A stretch of 64,000 nucleotides of DNA from Candidatus Anaeroferrophillus wilburensis (GCA_016934315.1 JAFGSY010000014.1:62001-126000); one strand, 5' to 3'. Positions 27,269 to 36,837 are shown, counted from the stretch's first letter. Numbers and translations are program-made. Notes: generated by a model from the letters alone, not told the origin.

Positions 27269-27952
27269 ATGTCCAAACATCTAGAGCGGGAGCTGAATTA
27301 CCTCAACAAAGAGTTGATGAGCATTGCCGCCATGGTTGAGAACGCAACGGAAAAGGCCCTGACTGCACTGGTGGAACGTCGTGAAGAACTGGCCAGGGAG
27401 GTCATTGAAGAAGATTATCTGATCAATGACAAAGAGGTAAAGATTGAGGAAGAATGCCTGAAAATTCTCGCCCTGCACCAACCGGTGGCCGTCGATCTTC
27501 GTTTTGTCATTACCGTCCTCAAAATCAACAATGATCTGGAGCGGGTCGGAGATCTGGCAGTCAATATTGCCGAACGAGCCGTGTATCTGGCCGCCAAAGA
27601 GATGCTGACGGTAACCCTCAATTTCCCCAAAATGGCTGCCGGCGTCAAGGAAATGCTGCAAGGCAGCCTTGATGCCCTGACCAGCAGGGATACCGACCTT
27701 GCCCGGCGAGTCATCGCCATGGATGATGCCATTGATGATGCCAACCGGGAAATGTACCTGGCTTTGCGGCGCCTGATGCGGGACAATCCGGCAACCATCA
27801 ACAGAGCCCTGCACCTGGTTTCCGCCTCCCGTCACCTGGAGCGGATTGCCGATCTGGCCACCAATATCGCCGAAGATGTCATCTACATGGTTGAAGGCGA
27901 AGTTGTCCGCCACAAAGCGGCAAATTTTCTCAAGCTCGAAGATAAAGAGTAG
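27269..27952 (+). CDS. phoU: phosphate signalling protein PhoU
   Basis: 227 residues, all helical, with two PhoU repeats. Seen: KHLERELNYLNKELMSIAAMV, RREELAREVIEEDYLIN, EECLKILALHQPVAVDLRF, and in the second half DNPATINRALHLVSASRHLERIADLATNIAEDVIY shortened to its core HLERIADLATNIAED. The metal-binding E/DxxxD motifs are in DLERVGDLAVNI and HLERIADLATNI. ATG 27269 has AGGAGCAAGGGA upstream. It dampens PhoR kinase activity when phosphate is plentiful. Confidence 0.93.
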   Translation: MSKHLERELNYLNKELMSIAAMVENATEKALTALVERREELAREVIEEDYLINDKEVKIEEECLKILALHQPVAVDLRFVITVLKINNDLERVGDLAVNIAERAVYLAAKEMLTVTLNFPKMAAGVKEMLQGSLDALTSRDTDLARRVIAMDDAIDDANREMYLALRRLMRDNPATINRALHLVSASRHLERIADLATNIAEDVIYMVEGEVVRHKAANFLKLEDKE

Positions 27953-28040
27953 CCCAATCTGCAGTCCCCCTTCTTCTACTCCCCATAGCAGGGGCAGTAA
28001 CACAATGCTAAGCTACCCAGCTTCGGCTGTCATAGCAGAT

Positions 28041-28070
28041 GCCCTGCAGATTTTTTTGGCAGGGCCGTTT
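28041..28070 (+). terminator. intrinsic terminator after phoU
   Basis: GCCCTGC pairs with GCAGGGC across an 11-nt loop, followed by CGTTTTT. It separates phoB-phoR-phoU from the pst genes. Confidence 0.75.
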
Positions 28071-28165
28071 TTCCTGCCCATCTTTATCATACCTTTATCT
28101 TTTCCTGTTATTGTTTCGCAGATTGTTTCCTAGAACCATTTTTTCACGCTCCACCATGAGATAGT

Positions 28166-29551
28166 ATGTCTTCACTCTTGATTTTTGCTCTGCTGTGTCT
28201 GACCGCCACTGCTTACGTACTCGGACGCCAACGTTCGCTGAAGGCTGCTAAGCGGGCCGGCGGCATCAGCAAGCTGCATTCACGGCCATCATACTATGGA
28301 ACCTTGGTCGCTCTCTGGTGCGGCCTGCCGGCTTTTTTGCTCTACGGCATCTGGCAGGCAGGCGAGTCAAGCATCATCACCCGCCTGGTTACCGCCTCCC
28401 TGCCGGAACACATCCGCTCACTGCCGGCCAATGAGCTGGGCCTGCTGATGAATGACGTCAAGAATATGGTCGCCGGCAACATTGTTTCATCGCACATGAA
28501 CCAGGAAATGCTTGCTGCCGCCGAACATTATCGCTCACTGCTGTCCATAAGCCATGCGACCATTGCCGTTCTGGTGCTCGTTCTGGCGATCACCGCAACG
28601 CTCCTTGTTGCCCGTTGCATCAAACCGACGATGAGAGCCCGCAATCAGGTTGAAAAGGTCATGAACCTTCTGCTGCTCGCCTCATCAACGCTGGCCGTGT
28701 TCACTACCATCGGCATTGTTTTATCAGTCCTTTTTGAAGCCATCCGTTTCTTCAGAACGATTCCTGTCAGTGATTTCCTTTTCGGACTCACCTGGAGTCC
28801 GCAGATGGCTATCAGAACCGACCAGGTAGGCTCTTCCGGAGCGTTCGGAGCGGTGCCGATTTTCACCGGCACTTTGATGATTGCCGGGATCGCCATGATG
28901 GTAGCTGTTCCCTTGGGACTGATGTCAGCCATCTACCTGTCGGAATATGCCCGTCCTGCCGCACGTACGGTCGTCAAACCGCTTCTGGAAATCCTTGCCG
29001 GCATTCCAACGGTGGTCTATGGCTTTTTTGCCGCCCTGACCGTTGCCCCCCTGGTGCGTGGTTTCGGCAGCCGCCTCGGGCTTGACGTGTCATCGGAAAG
29101 TGCCCTGGTTGCCGGGCTGGTTATGGGAATCATGATTATTCCGTTTATCTCCTCCCTTTCCGATGACGTCATCAATGCGGTACCTCAATCTCTGCGGGAC
29201 GGAGCTTATGCCCTGGGGGCCACCACATCGGAAACCATCCGCCAAGTGGTGATTCCGGCTGCATTGCCGGGAATCGTCAGCGGCGTCCTGCTGGCTGTTT
29301 CCCGGGCCATCGGTGAAACCATGATTGTCGTCATGGCCGCCGGCCTGAGTGCCAACCTGACCGCCAATCCCATGCAGGCGGTGACCACCGTAACCGTTCA
29401 GATTGTCACCCTGCTGGTGGGCGACCAGGAATTTGACAGCCCCAAAACATTGGCGGCTTTTGCCCTTGGTCTAGTGCTCTTCATCATCACCCTGGTGCTC
29501 AACATCATCGCTCTACAGGTGGTCAAAAAATATCGTGAACAGTATGAATAA
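28166..29551 (+). CDS. pstC: phosphate ABC transporter permease PstC (long form)
   Basis: 461 residues, well above the roughly 320 of E. coli PstC. The extra N-terminal part has membrane helices and a hydrophilic loop (about residues 75-125). The C-terminal permease core is typical: GAVPIFTGTLMIAGIAM, SEYARP, LEILAGIPTVVYGFFA and the EAA-like loop DGAYALGATTSETIRQVVIP. It forms the inner-membrane channel with PstA, whose start overlaps this gene's end. Confidence 0.92.
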   Translation: MSSLLIFALLCLTATAYVLGRQRSLKAAKRAGGISKLHSRPSYYGTLVALWCGLPAFLLYGIWQAGESSIITRLVTASLPEHIRSLPANELGLLMNDVKNMVAGNIVSSHMNQEMLAAAEHYRSLLSISHATIAVLVLVLAITATLLVARCIKPTMRARNQVEKVMNLLLLASSTLAVFTTIGIVLSVLFEAIRFFRTIPVSDFLFGLTWSPQMAIRTDQVGSSGAFGAVPIFTGTLMIAGIAMMVAVPLGLMSAIYLSEYARPAARTVVKPLLEILAGIPTVVYGFFAALTVAPLVRGFGSRLGLDVSSESALVAGLVMGIMIIPFISSLSDDVINAVPQSLRDGAYALGATTSETIRQVVIPAALPGIVSGVLLAVSRAIGETMIVVMAAGLSANLTANPMQAVTTVTVQIVTLLVGDQEFDSPKTLAAFALGLVLFIITLVLNIIALQVVKKYREQYE

Positions 29552-30818
29552 CGCACAGCCGACGAGAAGACCTGCCTATGAAATTGTCCAGGCCGGGCTG
29601 AGGAAACGCTACCGGGCTGAACGACGGTTCCGTTTCCTCGGAGGAGCGGCCATTGTCATCAGCCTCATGTTTCTGGCCATCCTCTTTGCCGACATCTGCG
29701 GGAAAGGCCTGCCGGCGTTCAGGCAGACACACATCAAGCTGCCGGTTTATTTTGATGCCGCCCTGCTCCCGGCCAATCAACTGGAAAAGGCCGATTACCA
29801 AAGCCTGGTAAAACAGGCCTGCCGCACCCTTTTCCCCGACGTGAAAGATCGACGGCAAAAACGGGCGCTTTACGGACTGGTCAGTTCCGGTGCCGGATTT
29901 AAGCTGCGGCAGATGGTGCTTGACAACCCGGCAATGATCGGCACCACCCGGGAGGTCTGGGTAGCGGCCGATGATGGTGTGGATATGCTGACCAAAGGGC
30001 AGCTGCAAGGGAATACTGATGGTGGGCGTTTTTCACCAGCCCAGTTGAGCTGGATAGGTCAACTGGAGGATAAGGGACGCCTCCGGCGGCAGTTCAACGT
30101 CGCCTTGTTCACCAACGGCGATTCCCGGGACCCGGAACTTTCCGGTGTCTGGGGAGCCTTCTGCGGCTCCTGTTTTACCCTGCTGGTTACCCTGATGCTC
30201 TCATTTCCTATCGGGGTTGCCGCAGCAATCTACCTCGAGGAGTTTGCCCCAAGAAATCGCTGGACTGAATTTATTGAGGTCAACATCAACAACCTAGCGG
30301 CCGTACCCTCGATCATCTTTGGTCTTCTGGGGCTGGCGGTCTTCATCAATTTCTTTGGCTTGCCGCGTTCGGCACCACTGGTGGGTGGGTTCGTCCTGAC
30401 GCTGATGACCTTGCCCACGATTATCATCGCCGGCCGGGCAGCCCTGAAGTCGGTTCCGCCGTCGATCAGGGAAGCAGCCCTGGGCATCGGGGCATCACAT
30501 ATGCAGACGGTCATGCATCACGTCCTGCCGCTGGCCATGCCCGGCATGCTCACGGGCACGATCATCGGCATGGCCCGGGCCCTGGGGGAGACCGCGCCCT
30601 TATTGATGATCGGCATGGTCGCTTTCATCGTTGACATTCCCACACGTTTTACCTCGCCGGCAACCGCGTTGCCGGTCCAGATCTACCTGTGGGCCGACAG
30701 TCCGGAACGGGCCTTTATTGAGCGGACATCAGCGGCAATCATTGTTCTGCTGCTGTTCTTGATTACCATGAACGCCACAGCGGTTTTTTTACGGAAGAAG
30801 TTTGAGCGCCGCTGGTAA
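29544..30818 (+). CDS. pstA: phosphate ABC transporter permease PstA (long form)
   Basis: About 424 residues. An N-terminal helix and a soluble loop of roughly 150 residues precede the permease core: LLVTLMLSFPIGVAAAIYL, NNLAAVPSIIFGLLGLAVF and the coupling loop REAALGIGASHMQTVMHHVLP. Overlaps the end of pstC; an in-frame GTG at 29535 is the alternative start. Like PstC it belongs to the enlarged variant group, with an extra periplasmic segment of unknown purpose. Confidence 0.9.
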   Translation: MNNAQPTRRPAYEIVQAGLRKRYRAERRFRFLGGAAIVISLMFLAILFADICGKGLPAFRQTHIKLPVYFDAALLPANQLEKADYQSLVKQACRTLFPDVKDRRQKRALYGLVSSGAGFKLRQMVLDNPAMIGTTREVWVAADDGVDMLTKGQLQGNTDGGRFSPAQLSWIGQLEDKGRLRRQFNVALFTNGDSRDPELSGVWGAFCGSCFTLLVTLMLSFPIGVAAAIYLEEFAPRNRWTEFIEVNINNLAAVPSIIFGLLGLAVFINFFGLPRSAPLVGGFVLTLMTLPTIIIAGRAALKSVPPSIREAALGIGASHMQTVMHHVLPLAMPGMLTGTIIGMARALGETAPLLMIGMVAFIVDIPTRFTSPATALPVQIYLWADSPERAFIERTSAAIIVLLLFLITMNATAVFLRKKFERRW

Positions 30819-30903
30819 ACAGCTTTTTCTGAACCCTGAGGGTAGTGGACCCGACGGGCAGCGGATAAAGAACAAAAAAATAAACATACTATGGAGGAAA
30901 AAA

Positions 30904-31968
30904 ATGAAGAGGAAACTTTTACTCGTTGTTGCGGCTCTGCTCCTGTCAATGCCTACCGGCATGGCCATGGCAAGCTCGGCAAGGGATTACATTTCGATTG
31001 TCGGCTCCTCGACAGTGTATCCCTTTGCTACCGTTGTCGCCGAGCAGTTCGGCAAAACCACCAATTTCAAAACACCAAAAATTGAATCAACCGGTTCCGG
31101 CGGCGGGTTGAAGCTTTTTGCCGCCGGCATCGGCGTCCAGCACCCCGATATCACCAATGCCTCGCGGCGGATTAAAAAATCCGAGTACGAACTCTGCCAG
31201 AAGAACGGCATCAAGGACATTGTTGAAATCAAGATCGGCTATGACGGCATTGTGGTAGCCAATGCCAAAGCGGCGCCAACTTTCCACCTGAGCAGCAAGG
31301 ACCTTTTCCTGGCCTTGGCTAAAGAGGTGCCGAATCCCGCTGGCGGCGAACAACTGATCGCCAACCCCTACACCACCTGGAAGCAGATTGACGCCAACCT
31401 GCCGAATATCAAGATCAGGGTTCTTGGACCACCCCCGACTTCCGGCACTCGTGATGCTTTTGTTGAACTGGCAATGGAAAGCGGCGCTAAATCAATTGCC
31501 TGGCTGAGCGATGTACGGAAAAAAGACAAAAAACGCTTTACCGCTATTGCCCACACCATTCGAGAAGACGGCGTTTACGTCGAAGCAGGCGAAAACGACA
31601 ACCTGATTGTCCAAAAACTTGAGGCCGACCATGATGCCCTGGGCATTTTCGGTTTCAGCTTCCTTGACCAGAATGCCGACAGGGTCCAGGGGTCGTTTGT
31701 GGATAACGTCGAACCGACCTTTGCCAACATTGCGGACAGCTCTTATCCGGTTTCACGGGCGCTTTACTTTTATGTCAAAAAAGCGCATGTTGATGTCATT
31801 CCCGGTATGCGGGGCTACCTGGAAGAATTCAGCAGCGAAAAGGCTTGGGGTGAAGAGGGCTATCTGAGTGAACGAGGCCTGATTCCCATGCCCAAGGCCG
31901 AACGTGACCATTACCGACGCGTGGCAACCGAACTCTTGCCGGTTCTTTCAGCTGATGATTTCAAATAA
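30904..31968 (+). CDS. pstS: phosphate ABC transporter substrate-binding protein PstS
   Basis: 354 residues with a signal peptide ending near MAMASSARD. Phosphate-binding landmarks: [40 protein letters not shown] and [20 protein letters not shown] 30904 has TATGGAGGAAA upstream and begins the signal peptide. It captures periplasmic phosphate. It is placed third, after the permease genes, which is not the common pstS-first order. Confidence 0.93.
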   Translation: MKRKLLLVVAALLLSMPTGMAMASSARDYISIVGSSTVYPFATVVAEQFGKTTNFKTPKIESTGSGGGLKLFAAGIGVQHPDITNASRRIKKSEYELCQKNGIKDIVEIKIGYDGIVVANAKAAPTFHLSSKDLFLALAKEVPNPAGGEQLIANPYTTWKQIDANLPNIKIRVLGPPPTSGTRDAFVELAMESGAKSIAWLSDVRKKDKKRFTAIAHTIREDGVYVEAGENDNLIVQKLEADHDALGIFGFSFLDQNADRVQGSFVDNVEPTFANIADSSYPVSRALYFYVKKAHVDVIPGMRGYLEEFSSEKAWGEEGYLSERGLIPMPKAERDHYRRVATELLPVLSADDFK

Positions 31969-31976
31969 TTATTCCC

Positions 31977-32019
31977 GGCGGCTGTTGGGGGCGGCAAATC
32001 CGCCTCTGACAGCCGCACC
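31977..32019 (+). terminator. hairpin between pstS and pstB
   Basis: GCGGCTGT and ACAGCCGC form an outer stem that encloses a second stem (GGGGCGG with CCGCCTC, one G-T pair). It starts about ten bases after the pstS stop. No T run follows. Likely a stability or partial-termination element that raises pstS mRNA over pstB. Confidence 0.5.
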
Positions 32020-32044
32020 CATCATGTTACGTACAGGATTAATC

Positions 32045-32926
32045 ATGGAAGGCAGCTGCACATGTCCCGCAGACAAAGGACTGGATCGTTCAGAAGAGCC
32101 GGTCAAAGGAAACCGCCGTGCTCCGGTAAATCGTGAATCACGCAAAACCGTCGGCACAGCGCTGGTGGAAAACCCGCGGATGGCCTGCCGGCAGGTACAT
32201 GTCCATTACGGCGACAAACAGGCCATCAACAATGTTTCCCTGGATCTTGCCAGCAACGAAGTCATCGCCATGATCGGTCCGTCCGGCTGTGGTAAATCCA
32301 CATTCCTGCGCTGCCTCAACCGAATGAATGACACCATTGACAACTGCCGAGTCAGCGGGACCATCACCCTTGATAATGAAGATATTTACGATCCGGCTTT
32401 GGATGTCGTGCTGCTGCGGGCCAAGGTCGGCATGGTATTCCAGAAACCCAATCCCTTTCCCAAGTCAATCTGGGAAAATGTCGCATACGGCCCGCGGATC
32501 CACGGACTGGCTGCTAGCCGGAGTGAACTTGATGATATCGTAGAGGAATCGTTAAAGAAAGCCGGGCTCTGGGATGAAGTGAGCGACCGGCTGGATCAGC
32601 CCGGGACCGGACTTTCCGGTGGCCAACAGCAGCGGCTCTGCATCGCCCGTACCATCGCCGTCAGCCCGGAAATTATTTTGATGGATGAGCCCTGCTCAGC
32701 CCTTGACCCCATCGCCACCGCCCGGATTGAAGACCTCATTGGCGAGCTGAAAGAAAATTTCACCATCGCCATCGTCACCCACTCCATGCAGCAGGCCTCC
32801 CGGGTCTCCCAGAGAACCGCATTTTTTCACCTGGGCGACCTGATTGAAGTGGCCCCCACCCGACAGATGTTCACCAACCCCCGGCACCAGCTCACCGAAG
32901 ACTACATCACCGGCCGCTTCGGCTGA
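32045..32926 (+). CDS. pstB: phosphate ABC transporter ATPase PstB
   Basis: 293 residues. Walker [11 protein letters not shown]-loop [11 protein letters not shown], signature LSGGQQQRL, Walker [13 protein letters not shown] and the switch His in IVTHSMQQ. It energises phosphate import through PstCA. The first roughly 50 residues ahead of the ATPase core have no known match, so a shorter start inside the gene cannot be excluded. ATG 32045 has AGGA six bases upstream. Confidence 0.93.
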   Translation: MEGSCTCPADKGLDRSEEPVKGNRRAPVNRESRKTVGTALVENPRMACRQVHVHYGDKQAINNVSLDLASNEVIAMIGPSGCGKSTFLRCLNRMNDTIDNCRVSGTITLDNEDIYDPALDVVLLRAKVGMVFQKPNPFPKSIWENVAYGPRIHGLAASRSELDDIVEESLKKAGLWDEVSDRLDQPGTGLSGGQQQRLCIARTIAVSPEIILMDEPCSALDPIATARIEDLIGELKENFTIAIVTHSMQQASRVSQRTAFFHLGDLIEVAPTRQMFTNPRHQLTEDYITGRFG

Positions 32927-33011
32927 TGCACCAACTTTTTCAAACGCACCATTTTTTTCTGTCTTACAGGAACTTTTCTCTACATACCCCCTATTTTTTG
33001 CTATCACCACC

Positions 33012-33059
33012 TTAAGTCAATGAATTTTACTCTTATAGCAGTAAAATTAATTGACTTAA
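33012..33059. promoter_or_regulatory. 48-bp near-perfect palindrome, probable hipBST operator
   Basis: Two 20-base arms (33012-33031 and 33040-33059) match at 19 of 20 positions around the loop CTTATAGC. The outer ends read TTAAGTCAAT and ATTGACTTAA. It lies 60 bases before hipB in a very AT-rich gap. HipB-type antitoxins bind palindromes in their own promoter, which makes autoregulation the likely role. Confidence 0.7.
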
Positions 33060-33118
33060 CAGACATCATATACTAATAAATAATAAATCAAATAAAAATC
33101 ACTCTATATGGGGAATAT

Positions 33119-33358
33119 ATGCAATACCAACTAGCTAGCATTATTCATTTTCATCGACAACAAAGTGGGTTAAGCCAGCAGGAACTTGCTGAGCTGGCAG
33201 GGGTAGGAAAAAATTTAGTCTATGAACTGGAAAAAGGGAAACAGACGGTCCGGCTGGAAAACCTCTTAAAGGTTCTGCAGGCACTCAATATCGAACTTGA
33301 TTTCATAAGTCCGCTCAGAGAAACTTATTTGCAGGCACACCGTCATGCGAACTGCTGA
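33119..33358 (+). CDS. hipB: HipB-type HTH antitoxin of a HipBST system
   Basis: 79 residues, a single Xre/Cro helix-turn-helix: SGLSQQELAELAGVGKNLVYEL, shortened here to the recognition part GVGKNLVYELEKGKQ, then VRLENLLKVLQALNIEL. In the three-gene HipBST systems HipB binds DNA and assists HipS. It overlaps hipS by 14 bases. The neighbourhood is visibly more AT-rich than the genes on either side, consistent with acquisition by transfer. Confidence 0.88.
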   Translation: MQYQLASIIHFHRQQSGLSQQELAELAGVGKNLVYELEKGKQTVRLENLLKVLQALNIELDFISPLRETYLQAHRHANC

Positions 33359-33656
33359 TATATTCTTCCAGGATATCCTTGCCGGCCACCTCCAAGAGCA
33401 GGAGGATGGCCGGGGGTACAGTTTCGCATACAGGCCTGGATATGGCGGCCCCCCCATCTCCCTGACCATGCCGGTGCAAACGGAACCTTATATGTTTAAT
33501 GATTTCCCCCCTTTTTTTGACGGTCTGCTACCGGAAGGGGTGCAACTGGATGCTCTGCTGCGGCAAAAAAAAATCGACCGAGATGATCGGTTCAGGCAAC
33601 TGGTGACCGTTGGCGGCGATACCGTTGGCGCGGTAACCATAACCGAGACATCATGA
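33345..33656 (+). CDS. hipS: HipS-like antitoxin (detached HipA N-terminal subdomain)
   Basis: 103 residues equal to the N-subdomain 1 of HipA. Seen: a strand pair (DIFFQDILAGHLQEQED), FAYRPGYGGPPISLTMP, FPPFFDGLLPEGVQLDALL, and DRFRQLVTVGGDTVGAVTI. In HipA this is part of the kinase polypeptide; as a separate gene between hipB and hipT it matches HipS, which is the antitoxin in the HipBST system described in E. coli O127:H6. It overlaps hipB (14 bases) and hipT (4 bases, ATGA). Confidence 0.85.
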   Translation: MRTADIFFQDILAGHLQEQEDGRGYSFAYRPGYGGPPISLTMPVQTEPYMFNDFPPFFDGLLPEGVQLDALLRQKKIDRDDRFRQLVTVGGDTVGAVTITETS

Positions 33657-34585
33657 ACCGTTGCCCCATCACCTATGAGCCCTGCGAAGGACTGTATTCC
33701 AACAAAGGGCTGAAACTTCTCTCACGGCAGCTCACGGGGCTGCAGGCGCTCCCTTTTGCGGCCCATGAGCTGCGGCAGGAAGCTGCCGCCCGGGCCGGGA
33801 AGATGTCGATCCAAGGCATACAGCCAAAGCTTTCAGCCCGGCTGCTGGTTAAGGAACAGCGATTTGACTTGGTTGACCTTGGTGGCAGGTATATTCTCAA
33901 ACCCCAGACCGCCGACTATCCTGAAATACCGGAGAATGAGGATCTCACCATGCGCTTGGCGGCCAAAGTCGGGATTGAGGTCCCACTGCACGGTTTGATC
34001 TATGGCAAAGACAGAGCCATGACCTATTTCATCAGACGTTTTGACCGAACCGGCCGGGGGAAAAAATACCATGTGGAAGATTTTGCCCAACTGGCGGGGC
34101 GAACCAGAGACACGAAATACCGATCAAGCATGGAACAGATAGCCCAGCTGATTGATACCTACTGCACCTTTCCAGCCATCGAAAAATTGAAGCTTTTCCG
34201 TCTGACCCTGTTCTGCTTTCTGGTGGGCAACGAAGATATGCACCTGAAAAATTTCTCCCTCCTGCGCCATAATGACATCATCTCCCTGTCGCCAGCCTAT
34301 GACCTGCTGAACACCACCATTGCTCTGCGGCGACCGGTAGATGAATTGGCTTTGCCGCTCAATGGCAAAAAAAATCAGCTCACCTACAAAGACCTGATCA
34401 ATTATTTTGCCAAGGACCGTTTGAAACTGGCAACCCAGGTGATCAACAAGGTTCTGTCCGTATTTGCCGCTACAGAGGCGGAGTGGCATTCATTGCTCCA
34501 TAAGAGTTTCCTCTCTTCAGTGATGAAAGAACAATACCTCCGGGTTCTCAGCGAACGCTGGGCGAGAATCTTCCAGCGACGCTGA
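33653..34585 (+). CDS. hipT: HipT-like serine/threonine kinase toxin
   Basis: 310 residues. Starts with RCPITYEP, typical of HipT. The Gly-rich loop GKMSIQGIQPKLSA has Ser52 where HipA/HipT kinases autophosphorylate, with SIQ as the local motif. The catalytic loop is FLVGNEDMHLKNFSLL and the metal-binding Asp is in LSPAYDLLNT. Such kinases phosphorylate aminoacyl-tRNA synthetases (GltX for HipA, TrpS for the studied HipT) and stop translation; the target here is unknown. All kinase residues appear intact. It converges on secB, 24 bases away. Confidence 0.87.
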   Translation: MNRCPITYEPCEGLYSNKGLKLLSRQLTGLQALPFAAHELRQEAAARAGKMSIQGIQPKLSARLLVKEQRFDLVDLGGRYILKPQTADYPEIPENEDLTMRLAAKVGIEVPLHGLIYGKDRAMTYFIRRFDRTGRGKKYHVEDFAQLAGRTRDTKYRSSMEQIAQLIDTYCTFPAIEKLKLFRLTLFCFLVGNEDMHLKNFSLLRHNDIISLSPAYDLLNTTIALRRPVDELALPLNGKKNQLTYKDLINYFAKDRLKLATQVINKVLSVFAATEAEWHSLLHKSFLSSVMKEQYLRVLSERWARIFQRR

Positions 34586-34609
34586 AAGATTCTCGCACCA
34601 TCCGCCGCC

Positions 34610-35077
34610 TCAGCCGGAGGTGGTCTCCTCCTTTCGGGCATTCTGGAAGAGATAGGCGAAGTTGACCGGTTCGAGCAGAAAGGGCGCGAAACCACCGTCC
34701 ACCGTCGCCTGGCTGATAATCTGCCGGGTAAAGGGGAACATCATGGTCGGTGCATCAACCGCCAGCACCACCTCTCGCTGTTGTTCAGGAATATTTTTCA
34801 CCACAAAAACGCCACAGTGCTCGATCTCAGCAAGAAAAATTGTTTTATCATTTTCCCCTGCCTTCATCGTGGCGGTGATGGTCAGCGAAACTTCCCAGTA
34901 ATCACCCTCAAGTTTTTTATTTTTCAACCCTAGATGGACTTCCATTTCCGGTTTGCCGGTTTCCTGAAAAATATCAGGGGCATGGGGGTTTTCAAAGGAC
35001 AGGTCTTTGACATACAGTTTCTGTAATCGAAGATATGGTGTTTCACCATCAGTTTTCTTCAGGCGCTGTGCAGACAT
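34610..35077 (-). CDS. secB: protein-export chaperone SecB
   Basis: 155 residues, the same length as E. coli SecB. Characteristic segments: LQKLYVKDLSFENPHAPDIF near the N-terminus (exactly the family signature region), HCGVFVVKNI, APTMMFPFTRQIISQAT and GGFAPFLLEPVNFAYLF. It holds preproteins unfolded for SecA. SecB is common in alpha-, beta- and gammaproteobacteria and patchier elsewhere. It faces hipT end to end, so it is not part of that operon. A SEC-C motif protein is encoded divergently, 288 bases away. Confidence 0.93.
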   Translation of the reverse strand: MSAQRLKKTDGETPYLRLQKLYVKDLSFENPHAPDIFQETGKPEMEVHLGLKNKKLEGDYWEVSLTITATMKAGENDKTIFLAEIEHCGVFVVKNIPEQQREVVLAVDAPTMMFPFTRQIISQATVDGGFAPFLLEPVNFAYLFQNARKEETTSG

Positions 35078-35365
35078 GGTTTTTTCCCTTTCCTGTTAAA
35101 GATCAACGTTACCACCACAGGTGATGATGCTGTTTTCTTATGGCAAATATGGCCTTGATGTCAAGGAAGATAGCATGGAATGATTTGAAAACTCTAAAAG
35201 GTCAGCATGCTGATCTCTGAAACCTGATTACCAACGGAAAAATTTAGGCTTTCCGGATGGAAAACAAATATGCTATGCTTTCAGGGTTGTTTTCAGCCCG
35301 TACATTCGCTCAATGGTGGCAACAATCCCGGCAGACTGACCCCTGAACCCCTGCGAGGTGCAGTT

Positions 35366-35893
35366 ATGGCAAGAATAGGCAGAAATGATCCCTGTCCCTG
35401 CGGCAGTGGCCTGAAATACAAAAAATGCTGTCTTGGCAAGGCGGGCAGCCATATCCTGGCGGCGGCGGAAAAAAACAAGGAGGCGTCCCTCGGGGAGAGG
35501 ATTGCCACCCTGCAGGAGAAGGCGGTTGCCGGACAGCAGTCGCTTTACACGCTGGGGGCATTTATCCTCTTCACGACAACAGCCGGAGATGGCTGGGTAC
35601 TGGACATTACTGAAATGGACGCAGTACAAGTTGCCAGCAATGGAACAATACTGGATATTGTCATTGACGAAAGCCCTGAAACCATTGAAATCAACTGGAC
35701 CAATCGTTTCGCCATTAAAGAGAGGAATTTTGTCACCACCTCCTATGCCGACAATACGGTCAGGACATGGGAGGGCTACCCTACTCACGGCATTGCCTCA
35801 GCCATGAAGAAAGTAAAGAAAAAATTCACCCCGGAGATGCTCCAGAGTATCCATCACGATGAGGATGAACCGGACATTGACCATGAACTCTAG
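35366..35893 (+). CDS. SEC-C zinc-motif protein
   Basis: 175 residues. The N-terminus is a complete SEC-C motif, [20 protein letters not shown] (Cys-x-Cys-x8-Cys-Cys), the zinc module that SecA uses to bind SecB. The rest is acidic at the end ([11 protein letters not shown]) and has a central beta-rich part ([20 protein letters not shown]) without a family I recognise. GAGGTG precedes the ATG. Being next to secB, it may bind SecB or ribosomes; this is inference from the motif and position. Confidence 0.8.
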   Translation: MARIGRNDPCPCGSGLKYKKCCLGKAGSHILAAAEKNKEASLGERIATLQEKAVAGQQSLYTLGAFILFTTTAGDGWVLDITEMDAVQVASNGTILDIVIDESPETIEINWTNRFAIKERNFVTTSYADNTVRTWEGYPTHGIASAMKKVKKKFTPEMLQSIHHDEDEPDIDHEL

Positions 35894-35958
35894 ATGGTAA
35901 TGCAAGCTGATCTTTGACCTTGACAAAAGAGCCAATGCAACGGAAAAGAGGATAGTCA

Positions 35959-36837
35959 ATGGTGGTTCCTCTGCGTCAGCCATCCCTCACGCTGGCACTC
36001 TTTGCTGCCTGCCTGCTGTCCCTGTGGGGCTGTGCCGGCCTTTCTCCCTGCCCCTCTGCAACCGCGGACAAGCTGGCTGAACATGCCGGCTTACAAAAAC
36101 AGTTTATTCAGTCCGGGAACTTTGAGCTGTTGACCTACAGCCGGACAACCGCACCGGGAGCAGCGCTGACCATCTACATCGAAGGGGATGGTAGTGCCTG
36201 GCGGACCAGACGCTGCCTCTCATCCGATCCCACCCCGAAAAACCCAGTGGCACTGAAACTGGCACTGCTAGATCCGGCAGAAAATGTTGTCTATCTTGCC
36301 CGCCCCTGCCAGTATGTCATCAAAGCTGGAAAAGGCAACAACTGCAGTACCGGCTACTGGTCCACGAAAATTTTTTCACCACCGGTGATCGAGGCCATAA
36401 ATCAGGCCTGCTCAATCATGAAAAAGCAGGCCGGGGCGAGGGAAATTCATCTGGTCGGTTATTCCGGCGGCGGTGCAGTAGCAGTGCTGACCGCGGCCCG
36501 GAGAGACGATATCCTCAGCATCCGCACGATCGCCGGCAATCTTGACCACCAGGAAGTCTGCCGCCAGCATCATATTTCGCCCTTGATCGGCTCATTAAAC
36601 GCCATCGATGCGGCAGAAGTAATCAAGAATATTCCGCAAATTCATTTCTCCGGCAGCCGGGATCGGATCATACCCCCAGCAATTGTCAAACGTTTTATCG
36701 CCCGGCAAACCGAACCCAGATGTTCGAAGATAGTTCTGGTACGAAACGTTGATCATCATAAAGGGTGGCAGGAACAATGGCCGACACTGCTCAGGATGCC
36801 CTTGCCCTGCACTCTACCAACACCTGACAGAGAGTAA
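35959..36837 (+). CDS. alpha/beta-hydrolase-fold lipoprotein
   Basis: 292 residues. A lipoprotein signal with lipobox LWGC (Cys near 25). The nucleophile elbow is GYSGGG within HLVGYSGGGAVAVL; the acid is probably Asp in SGSRDRIIPP and the base His in VDHHKGW. The oxyanion region IYIEGDGSAW and a Cys-rich insert (RRCLSSD, RPCQYV, NNCSTG) are also seen. Probably a cell-envelope esterase or peptidase with unknown substrate. A small exported protein gene follows. Confidence 0.75.
   Translation: MVVPLRQPSLTLALFAACLLSLWGCAGLSPCPSATADKLAEHAGLQKQFIQSGNFELLTYSRTTAPGAALTIYIEGDGSAWRTRRCLSSDPTPKNPVALKLALLDPAENVVYLARPCQYVIKAGKGNNCSTGYWSTKIFSPPVIEAINQACSIMKKQAGAREIHLVGYSGGGAVAVLTAARRDDILSIRTIAGNLDHQEVCRQHHISPLIGSLNAIDAAEVIKNIPQIHFSGSRDRIIPPAIVKRFIARQTEPRCSKIVLVRNVDHHKGWQEQWPTLLRMPLPCTLPTPDRE

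Noticed and set aside
33119-35077. Toxin-antitoxin-chaperone (TAC) arrangement using SecB
   Set aside because: secB is on the opposite strand, converges on hipT and looks like a normal full-length SecB, so it is not co-transcribed with the toxin genes.
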